DNA of 5,196 bases from Alphaproteobacteria bacterium (lineage in GTDB: Bacteria; Pseudomonadota; Alphaproteobacteria; UBA8366; JADFVY01). The notes beneath the pieces were generated by a model, which saw nothing but the letters and a program-made list of their open reading frames with translations, searched no databases and was not told the DNA's origin. Position numbers and translations under genes: made by a program. Of this stretch, positions 1 through 5,196 are shown in pieces. Location: positions 1-5,196 of the forward strand of contig JAOUMF010000202.1 in the NCBI GenBank assembly GCA_029881615.1. Direction: 5' to 3'. The first letter of the stretch is position 1; the number at the start of each line of letters is the position of its first letter.

Positions 1-28
1 CCGGTTGTTACGCGGCATAACAAACCGG
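1..28. repeat. Imperfect inverted repeat upstream of the symporter operon
   Basis: The left arm (1-10, CCGGTTGTTA) pairs with the right arm (18-28, TAACAAACCGG) with a single bulged A at 22 and a 7-base loop. That gives ten base pairs. The right arm runs into the G-rich stretch (27-31) that is the only Shine-Dalgarno-like sequence before the ATG at 40. It could be an operator for a DNA-binding regulator, or an mRNA hairpin that partly hides the ribosome binding site. No T-run follows, so it is not a terminator. The window starts at the first base of the arm, so the repeat may extend further left. The pairing is seen directly; the role is a guess. Confidence 0.45.
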
Positions 29-39
29 GGGTATTCACT

Positions 40-312
40 ATGTCTGACATATCGCCTGAAGTGCGTGTAAAGCACTGGGCAAAAACCAAGAACCTGACGA
101 TTATCACCCTGATAATCTGGTTTATCTTCTCCTTCGGCGTCCATTGGTTCGCCGATTCCCTAAACAGTTTCACGTTCATTGGCTTCCCGCTTGGCTTCTA
201 CATGGCCGCGCAGGGATCGCTGATCGTTTTCGTCGTTTTGATCTTCTGGTTGGCTCGCAGTCAGAACAAAATTGACGAAGAGTTCGGTGTTGCCGAAGAC
301 GAAACGAAATAA
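40..312 (+). CDS. DUF4212 / sodium:solute symporter small subunit
   Basis: This is a small inner-membrane protein of 90 residues with two predicted membrane helices, about residues 19-38 and 50-71. The family hallmark is seen around residues 44-72: an F-x-F-x-GFPLGFYMAAQGS stretch, followed by a hydrophobic helix and a charged tail rich in Asp/Glu/Lys. Members of this family (DUF4212, symporter small subunit) are nearly always encoded directly before a VC_2705-type Na+:solute symporter, as here, and are presumed to be its accessory subunit; their exact role is not established. The ATG at 40 gives the usual family length. The Shine-Dalgarno is weak, a G-run at 27-31. The frame stays open upstream to the window edge but has no start codon there, so a longer N-terminus cannot be strictly excluded. 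The gap to the next gene is 18 bases, so the two are surely co-transcribed. Confidence 0.93.
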   Translation: MSDISPEVRVKHWAKTKNLTIITLIIWFIFSFGVHWFADSLNSFTFIGFPLGFYMAAQGSLIVFVVLIFWLARSQNKIDEEFGVAEDETK

Positions 313-317
313 AGGGC

Positions 318-323
318 AAGGAG
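318..323 (+). promoter_or_regulatory. Ribosome binding site of the symporter large subunit
   Basis: AAGGAG lies 7 bases before the ATG at 331, in the short gap after the small-subunit stop codon. It is a near-consensus Shine-Dalgarno and fixes the start of the large subunit. It is clearly stronger than the G-run before the first gene. Confidence 0.85.
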
Positions 324-330
324 CAGATCA

Positions 331-2145
331 ATGAAAAACACTTTTATCGATAATCTGCCCAAGATCTACGGGATGTATACGGGCGGTTTCGTCGCGTTCA
401 TCATCCTGATGGCCCTTCTTGAGCAGTATGCGGGCATGAGTGCCGATACCATCGGCATCCTGTTTATCGCTTTCACCGTTTTCATTTATGCCGGTATCGG
501 CTGGCTGTCGCGGACCATGCAGGTCGAGGCCTACTATGTGGCCGGGCGTCAGGTTCCCGCCGTGTTCAACGGTATGGCGACAGCGGCGGACTGGATGTCC
601 GGCGCTTCATTCGTCGCCATGGCCGGCGGTATCTATTTCGGCGGACATGGCTATCTGGCCTTCGTCGTCGGCTGGACCGGCGGTTATGTGCTCGTTGCCT
701 CGCTGATGGCGCCGTTTCTGCGCAAGTTTGGCTGTTACACGGTGCCGGACTTCATCGGTACCCGGTATGGCGGTAATACGGCGCGTCTGCTTGCCGTTAT
801 TGTTCTGGTGGTTGCGTCCTTCACCTATGTGACGGCGCAGATCAACGCCACGGGCACCATCGCTTCGCGTGCCTTGCAGATTCCGTTCGAAGTCGGTGTC
901 TGGTTCGGGCTGCTTGGCATTCTGCTCTGCTCGATGCTCGGCGGCATGCGGGCGGTTACCTGGACCCAGGTGGCGCAGTATATCGTGCTGATCATCGCCT
1001 ACCTGTTGCCGGTGATCTGGATGTCCAACAAGCAGGGTTTCGGCCTGATTCCGCAGTTTGCCGCCGGCGGTGCGGTGCAGGAAGTCATCAAGCTGGAGGC
1101 TTTGCATCAGGTGGGAACTTTGTTGCCGACCGAATCTTTCGCCGGCCTCAAGGCATTGACGGTGCATCATGTTGACGCCGGCACCGGCATGGCGGCCTGG
1201 AGTTTCGTTACCCTGGCCTTCTGCATGATGGCGGGCACGGCGTCGCTGCCGCATATCCTGATGCGTTATTTCACCACCCCTTCGGTAAGGTCCGCGCGTC
1301 AGTCCGTGGCGTGGTCTCTGCTGTTCATTTTCCTGCTTTACTTCACGGCGCCGGCGTTGGCGACTTTCACCAAGCTGCAGCTGCTGAATCCCGATCTGGC
1401 GACCGGCATCATCGGCAAGGCCTTTGCCGACGTTCAGTCGCTCGACTGGATTCAGAAATGGAGCAATGTGGGTTTCCTGGCGATCTCCGATAGTAACGGA
1501 GACGGCATCCTTCAGATCAACGAGTTCTTCATGCGCGGCGATATCGTCGTGCTGGCGACGCCGGAAATTGCCGGTCTGCCCGCCGTGATCTCGGGTCTGG
1601 TGGCGGCCGGTGGCATGGCGGCGGCCATGTCCACGGCGGATGGCCTGTTGCTGGCCATTGCCAATGCTCTGTCGCACGATCTGTACTACAAGATCGTCGA
1701 TCCGTCGGCCGACACCAGGAAACGGCTGATCGTCGCCCGTATCCTGCTGATCATTCTCGGCGCGGCCGGTGCGTTCGTCGCCAGCCTCAAGCTGACCAGC
1801 ATCCTCGGGGCGGTGGCCTGGGCCTTCGACTTTGCGGCCTCCGGTCTGTTCTTCCCGCTGGTCCTTGGTGTCTGGTGGAAACGTGCCAACACCCAGGGTG
1901 CGATCGCCGGCATGGCGCTCGGATTCCTGGCCGGGACAGCGTATCTGGTCAATATCCAGTGGCTTGGTGGCGAAGTGTGGTTTGGCATCGACCATCTGCG
2001 GTTTGCCATCATCGGTATGCCGGTAAGCTTGATCGCGATGGTCGTGGTCTCGCTGATGACGCCGGAACCCGATGCGGAAACGCAGCGCATGGTCGACGAT
2101 ATGCGCATTCCGAAGGGCGATACGGTTCTTTCCGCGACGCACTAA
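331..2145 (+). CDS. Sodium:solute symporter, VC_2705 subfamily (ActP-like)
   Basis: This is a 604-residue polytopic inner-membrane protein of the SSS family (solute:sodium symporter), probably taking up a small monocarboxylate such as acetate or lactate with Na+. The substrate is inferred from relatedness to ActP. Hydrophobic helices begin at about residues 16-30 and 40-60. The conserved V-E-A-Y-Y-V-A-G-R segment is near residue 70, and D87-W88-M89-S90 opens the next helix. The AAxMSTADGLLL motif (residues 431-440, with S434 and T435) lies where SSS proteins place Na+-site residues. It is longer than ActP (about 550 residues), partly because of loops near 240-290 and 370-400. The second loop holds a perfect EF-hand pattern (D387 to E398). 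In many bacteria this pair sits near acetyl-CoA synthetase or sensor genes; none is in view here. The start is fixed by the AAGGAG at 318-323. The gene ends 22 bases before a strong terminator. Confidence 0.95.
   Translation: MKNTFIDNLPKIYGMYTGGFVAFIILMALLEQYAGMSADTIGILFIAFTVFIYAGIGWLSRTMQVEAYYVAGRQVPAVFNGMATAADWMSGASFVAMAGGIYFGGHGYLAFVVGWTGGYVLVASLMAPFLRKFGCYTVPDFIGTRYGGNTARLLAVIVLVVASFTYVTAQINATGTIASRALQIPFEVGVWFGLLGILLCSMLGGMRAVTWTQVAQYIVLIIAYLLPVIWMSNKQGFGLIPQFAAGGAVQEVIKLEALHQVGTLLPTESFAGLKALTVHHVDAGTGMAAWSFVTLAFCMMAGTASLPHILMRYFTTPSVRSARQSVAWSLLFIFLLYFTAPALATFTKLQLLNPDLATGIIGKAFADVQSLDWIQKWSNVGFLAISDSNGDGILQINEFFMRGDIVVLATPEIAGLPAVISGLVAAGGMAAAMSTADGLLLAIANALSHDLYYKIVDPSADTRKRLIVARILLIILGAAGAFVASLKLTSILGAVAWAFDFAASGLFFPLVLGVWWKRANTQGAIAGMALGFLAGTAYLVNIQWLGGEVWFGIDHLRFAIIGMPVSLIAMVVVSLMTPEPDAETQRMVDDMRIPKGDTVLSATH
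1489..1524 (+). other. EF-hand-type calcium-binding loop inside the symporter
   Basis: Residues 387-398 read DSNGDGILQINE. This fits the canonical 12-residue EF-hand loop: Asp at position 1, Asn at 3, Asp at 5, Gly at 6, Leu at 8 and Glu at 12, followed by Phe. It sits in a hydrophilic stretch between a Trp-containing amphipathic segment (residues about 370-385) and the next hydrophobic helix, so it is in a loop rather than in the membrane. The pattern is seen directly. That it binds Ca2+, and that it regulates or stabilises the carrier, is inference. A single loop without a paired second EF-hand is visible. Confidence 0.7.
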
Positions 2146-2167
2146 TCCGGAAATACCATCGTTATAC

Positions 2168-2202
2168 TCGGGGCGAAGCCAGTCTTCGCCCCGATTTTTT
2201 TT
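2168..2202 (+). terminator. Rho-independent terminator of the symporter operon
   Basis: A perfect 11-bp stem (TCGGGGCGAAG at 2168-2178 with CTTCGCCCCGA at 2184-2194) closes a 5-base loop and is followed at once by eight T's (2195-2202). It begins 22 bases after the symporter stop codon. On the - strand the hairpin is not followed by a T-run, so it should stop rightward transcripts only. Confidence 0.95.
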
Positions 2203-2226
2203 GTCTTCTTTTGGAACCGGCGCCGG

Positions 2227-2673
2227 TCAGGGATTCCCGCCGCCCAGGCCCGGTACGCTCTCGCCCCGGACCTGATAGGAATTACCGCGAAACAGCGCCA
2301 CGATATTGCCATCCGCGCCGCTAACGGTGACGTCATAGATGCCGGTACGGCCGCCGCGCGATCGTTTTTCCGCCACCGCCGTAAGTTCCTCGCCCAACGG
2401 GACCGCGGCCGAAAAGCTGATATTGCAGGAAATTGCCAGCGTCGCCCTGTTCTCGCTGTTAGAGGCATAGGCAAAGGCCGTATCGGCCAGCGCAAAGATC
2501 ATACCGCCATGACAGACACCGTGACTGTTCAGCATGTCGTCGCGTACGGTCATGGTGGCGCGGGCATAGTGGGGTCGGACCTCTTCGATCCGCACACCCC
2601 AGGACCGGGCCGCATTGTCGGCCGCATACATGCCCTCGGCCACGGATTTCGTGAAATCGTTCCCGCCGGTCAC
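2227..2673 (-). CDS. paaI: PaaI-type hotdog-fold acyl-CoA thioesterase
   Basis: This 148-residue cytoplasmic thioesterase of the hotdog superfamily hydrolyses acyl-CoA or (hydroxy)phenylacetyl-CoA thioesters, releasing CoA from dead-end intermediates. It matches remembered E. coli PaaI along nearly its whole length: the [10 protein letters not shown] segment (residues 48-57), the [13 protein letters not shown] helix (61-73) with D64 in the place of catalytic Asp61, the GxYDV strand (111-115) and the VALFRGNSY strand (125-133). The start is GTG, overlapping the upstream stop codon as GTGA, with an AGAGAGGA Shine-Dalgarno (2690-2683) 9 bases before it. The next Met, at residue 15, would cut off the N-terminal helix. 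No other phenylacetate (paa) genes are in the window, so here the enzyme more likely serves the pathway of the neighbouring molybdenum hydroxylase. The physiological substrate is unknown. Confidence 0.93.
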   Translation of the reverse strand: MTGGNDFTKSVAEGMYAADNAARSWGVRIEEVRPHYARATMTVRDDMLNSHGVCHGGMIFALADTAFAYASNSENRATLAISCNISFSAAVPLGEELTAVAEKRSRGGRTGIYDVTVSGADGNIVALFRGNSYQVRGESVPGLGGGNP

Positions 2674-4919
2674 TTTGCCCGATCCTCTCTGATCGCCCGC
2701 CAGACTCGCTCCGGCGTGGCGGGCATCATGATGTTCTGGACACCGATGGCGTCGACCACGGCGTTCATCACCGCCGCCGGGGCGCCGATCGTTCCCGGCT
2801 CGCCCACCCCCTTGGCGCCCAGCGGATTATGACTGTTGGGGATGGCGGCGTCATGCAGTGAAAATGCGGGAATATCGTCGGCGCGCGGCATGGCGTAATC
2901 CATCCAGGAACCGGTCAATAGCTGGCCGGACTCGTCGTAATGGACGCGTTCCAGCAGCGCCGCGCCGATGCCCTGGGCGATGCCGCCATGAAGCTGTCCC
3001 TCGACGATCGCGGGATTAAGCCGCGTGCCGGCATCGTCGGTGCCGGTAAAGGCCAGGATTTCCACCTGGCCGGTATCGGGATCGACCTCCAACTCGCAGG
3101 CATATGCACCGTTGGGAACTGAAACATGGTTGCCACTGAAATCCGCCGAACCGGCGCAGCCGTTAAGCTCGGCCGGCGGCATTCGCCGGGCCAGATCGGC
3201 AAGGGCAATGGAAATATCGGTGCCCCGCACGGTGAATTTGCCCGCGCCATATTCTATGTCCGCCGTCGCCGCTTCCATTGCCTCGCCCGCATGGGGGCGC
3301 AGTTTTTCGATCATGTCGTCGGTGGCGTGGAAGATGTTGATGCCGGCGATCTGCAATGCCGAAGAGCCACCGGTCGCCGTGGTGCGTGCCGGCATATCCT
3401 CGCTGTCGCCCAGGCGCACGCGGATCTGATCGGCATCGATGCCCAGTTTGCCGGCGACGATCCCGGCGAAGCTTGTCTCCAGCCCCTGGCCGATATCCTG
3501 CGCGCCGGTTCGGATGGCGACGATTCCGTCGGGTTCCAGCGTCACGCTCGCGGTATCTTCGGGTACTCCGCCACTGATATGCAGATACATGCCCAGCCCA
3601 AAACCGCGCAACCGTCCGGCCGCGGCGGATTGCGCCCGGCGCGCCGCGAAACCCGGCCAGTCCGACGCGGCAAGGGTCCGTTCCAGGATTTGCGGGAAGT
3701 CCGCGTCCTTCCAGACCATGCCGGTGGCCGCGGTGCAGGGCATCTCCGCCGGTCCTGCCAGATTGCGGCGGCGCAGTTCCATACGGTCGATACCGGTCTC
3801 GCGAGCTGCCTTGTCGACCAGCCGTTCCATTAAAAGCACGGATTCCGGTTTGCCGGCGCCTCTGTATGCGTCGGTGGGCGCGGTGTTGGTGTATACCCCG
3901 CGCACGGTCGCCGCCAGTATGCCGATGCGGTAGGCCGAACCGATGGTCTTGGCGAAACCGGTCGAGATCGTGAGGGTGGCAAAGGCCGAGCAATAGGCGC
4001 CCAGATTGCCGTGGGTCAGCAATTCCAGACCCAGGAACCGGCCGTCCGCATCCAGCGCCAGCGTGGCCTCGCTGACATGGTCGCGGGCGTGGGCGTCGGC
4101 CAGCATGCTCTCGCCGCGCGTCGCCACCCAGCGCACCGTCCGTCCGGTCAGGCGCGCCGCCGCCAGCACCGCCACCTGTTCGGGATAGGCCACCAGCTTC
4201 ATGCCGAAACTGCCACCCACATCGGGCGTTACCACGCGCAGTTTTCCTGGTTCGATATCCAGGCTTGCCGCGACCAGCCCACGCATGAAATGGACGCCCT
4301 GGGTCTGGGTTTGCAGCAGGTAAGTCTTGTTGGCGCCGTCGTACGACCCGATGGCCGAACGGGCCTCGATCGGCGCGGCGACCACCCGATTGTTGATTTC
4401 GCGAATCGTGACACGGTGGGCCGCGCCTGCCATGGCGGTCCTGGTCGCGGCTTCGTCGCCCAGTTTCCAGGTGAAGGCGATCTCGTCGCTTAGCGCCGGA
4501 TCGGTTTGCGGCGGTTCCTCTTCATAATCGATCATGATCAACTCGCCCGCGTCAGCCGCCTGTTCCGCCGTATCCGCCAGCACCAGCGCCACGGCTTCGC
4601 CGGCGAAGCGGACCCGGCCAAGGGCCAGCGCATGGCGATCGGGCTCGAAGAAGGGTGTCCCGTCGAAGCTGTTCATCGGCATGGGGGTGCGCATCGGCTT
4701 GACGCCGGCAGCGGCGAGATCTGCCCCGGTCAGCACGGCGACCACGCCGGGCGCGGCGGTGGCGGCTGCCGTGTCGATCGCCCCGATCCGCGCATGGGCG
4801 TGGGGCGAGCGGACGAAGACGCCATGCAGGCAGCCCCCGGCCGGTAAATCCTCGACGAAGCGGCCTTGTCCCTTCAGAAACCGGTCGTCCTCGAGCCGGC
4901 CTTGCGATGTCTTTGTCAT
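2670..4919 (-). CDS. Molybdopterin-binding subunit of a xanthine dehydrogenase / CoxL-family hydroxylase
   Basis: This 749-residue large subunit carries the Mo-cofactor and active site of a molybdenum hydroxylase, which inserts a water-derived oxygen into a C-H bond. Residues about 12-135 form the N-terminal a/b hammerhead domain ([25 protein letters not shown]). The two Mo-cofactor domains follow, with GGSFGMK (235-241), AYRGAGK (351-357), QDIGQGLET (474-482), [13 protein letters not shown] (645-657) and GVGEPGT (704-710). E707 fits the catalytic glutamate of the family. The AYRGAG motif points to form II / generic hydroxylases rather than true CO dehydrogenase, which has AYxCSFR. The usual last Arg of that motif is Lys here. 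The length is normal and the frame intact. FAD and 2Fe-2S partner subunits are not in the window and may lie beyond it. The ATG is 4 bases after the larB stop with no clear Shine-Dalgarno, suggesting coupling. The substrate cannot be told. Confidence 0.92.
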   Translation of the reverse strand: MTKTSQGRLEDDRFLKGQGRFVEDLPAGGCLHGVFVRSPHAHARIGAIDTAAATAAPGVVAVLTGADLAAAGVKPMRTPMPMNSFDGTPFFEPDRHALALGRVRFAGEAVALVLADTAEQAADAGELIMIDYEEEPPQTDPALSDEIAFTWKLGDEAATRTAMAGAAHRVTIREINNRVVAAPIEARSAIGSYDGANKTYLLQTQTQGVHFMRGLVAASLDIEPGKLRVVTPDVGGSFGMKLVAYPEQVAVLAAARLTGRTVRWVATRGESMLADAHARDHVSEATLALDADGRFLGLELLTHGNLGAYCSAFATLTISTGFAKTIGSAYRIGILAATVRGVYTNTAPTDAYRGAGKPESVLLMERLVDKAARETGIDRMELRRRNLAGPAEMPCTAATGMVWKDADFPQILERTLAASDWPGFAARRAQSAAAGRLRGFGLGMYLHISGGVPEDTASVTLEPDGIVAIRTGAQDIGQGLETSFAGIVAGKLGIDADQIRVRLGDSEDMPARTTATGGSSALQIAGINIFHATDDMIEKLRPHAGEAMEAATADIEYGAGKFTVRGTDISIALADLARRMPPAELNGCAGSADFSGNHVSVPNGAYACELEVDPDTGQVEILAFTGTDDAGTRLNPAIVEGQLHGGIAQGIGAALLERVHYDESGQLLTGSWMDYAMPRADDIPAFSLHDAAIPNSHNPLGAKGVGEPGTIGAPAAVMNAVVDAIGVQNIMMPATPERVWRAIREDRAK
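2683..2690 (-). promoter_or_regulatory. Ribosome binding site supporting the GTG start of paaI
   Basis: On the - strand AGAGAGGA ends 9 bases before the GTG at 2673-2671. It lies inside the last codons of the upstream hydroxylase gene. Together with the GTGA stop/start overlap it supports the GTG start and translational coupling. Confidence 0.7.
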
Positions 4920-4923
4920 TAAA

Positions 4924-5196
4924 TCAATTGTCCGAATTGGAAATCATGCGTCCGGCGCTTAGCGTTCTGATCGCCGCGCAGGCAGCGCCGTAGCCGTTGT
5001 CTATGTTGCAGACCGTCACGCCCGGCGCGCAGGAGACCAGGCAGGCGGCCAGCGCGGTTTCGCCGTCGCGGGCCATGCCGTAGCCGGTGGAGGTCGGCAC
5101 CGCGATCAGTGCGCCGGGCACCAGCCCGCCCAGGACGCTGGGCAGCGCCGCATCCATGCCGGCAACCGCAATCACGACGGGATGGCGCTTGATTTC
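4924..5196 (-). CDS. larB: LarB, nickel-pincer cofactor biosynthesis protein (C-terminal part)
   Basis: These are the last 90 codons of a gene that enters from the right edge; the frame is open to base 5196, so the start lies outside. LarB carboxylates and hydrolyses nicotinate adenine dinucleotide, the first step to the nickel-pincer nucleotide used by LarA-type racemases and epimerases. The fold belongs to the AIR carboxylase (PurE-like) family. Visible hallmarks are [25 protein letters not shown] and the [17 protein letters not shown] stretch. The Cys in SCAPG (codon 5031-5029) fits the Cys known to form a covalent intermediate in LarB. GTG at 5175 is an internal Val codon, not the start. 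The tail after NIDNGYGA is slightly longer than in the Lactobacillus protein. The stop is 4 bases before the hydroxylase ATG, so the genes share an operon. Older annotations may call it a PurE-like carboxylase. Confidence 0.9.
   Translation of the reverse strand, partial: EIKRHPVVIAVAGMDAALPSVLGGLVPGALIAVPTSTGYGMARDGETALAACLVSCAPGVTVCNIDNGYGAACAAIRTLSAGRMISNSDN

Noticed and set aside
607..2142. A 511-codon open frame antisense to the symporter
   Set aside because: Its product is rich in Arg, His, Gly and Gln with no domain pattern, and it mirrors a well-recognised membrane protein. It is a shadow caused by GC-rich codon use.
2216..2227. A perfect 12-base palindrome, ACCGGCGCCGGT, at the end of paaI
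   Set aside because: It has no loop and no T-run on the - strand side, and short GC palindromes are common at this base composition. It is not supported as a terminator or operator.
3126..3993. Long open frames on both strands inside the Mo hydroxylase gene
   Set aside because: The hydroxylase frame carries all family motifs without a break. The others are Arg/Pro-rich shadow translations with no recognisable motif.
2670..4919. Annotation of the large subunit as aerobic CO dehydrogenase CoxL
   Set aside because: The form I active-site motif AYxCSFR with its copper-binding Cys is absent; the loop reads AYRGAGK, so CO oxidation is not supported.
4011..4962. Several + strand open frames opposite the N-terminal half of the hydroxylase gene
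   Set aside because: They show no motif, no convincing ribosome binding site, and the composition expected of antisense frames in GC-rich coding DNA.
5173..5175. GTG as the possible start of a short 83-residue gene at the right edge
   Set aside because: The frame is open up to the window edge and upstream codons continue the LarB-like sequence ([10 protein letters not shown]), so this is the tail of a longer gene.

Overview
The window is about 5.2 kb of GC-rich bacterial DNA with dense gene packing. Protein style and gene content suggest an alphaproteobacterium, perhaps a marine or free-living heterotroph. That placement is an inference from the overall look of the proteins, since no phylogenetic marker is present.

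Left half, + strand (1-2202): a two-gene transport operon. A 90-residue membrane protein of the DUF4212 / sodium:solute symporter small-subunit family is followed 18 bases later by a 604-residue sodium:solute symporter of the VC_2705 type, related to the acetate permease ActP. Such pairs are thought to form one Na+-driven carboxylate-type uptake system. The large subunit carries a textbook EF-hand calcium-binding loop between membrane segments. The operon ends in a strong intrinsic terminator (11-bp perfect stem, 8 T's).

Right half, - strand (5196 down to 2227): a tightly packed operon read right to left. It consists of the C-terminal end of a LarB-type protein (nickel-pincer nucleotide cofactor biosynthesis, cut by the window edge), then a 749-residue molybdenum hydroxylase large subunit (xanthine dehydrogenase / CoxL superfamily), then a 148-residue PaaI-type hotdog acyl-CoA thioesterase. 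The junctions are a 4-base gap (larB to hydroxylase) and a GTGA overlap (hydroxylase to paaI), so translational coupling is likely. The FAD and 2Fe-2S partner subunits that such a hydroxylase normally needs are not in the window.

The two operons converge on an 81-base intergenic region. The transport operon imports a small organic acid (substrate unknown). The - strand operon looks catabolic: an oxidative hydroxylation step, CoA thioester clean-up, and part of a nickel-cofactor pathway. No mobile elements, CRISPR arrays, tRNAs or rRNAs were seen. The most interesting points are the LarB / Mo-hydroxylase / PaaI grouping and the EF-hand loop in the symporter.
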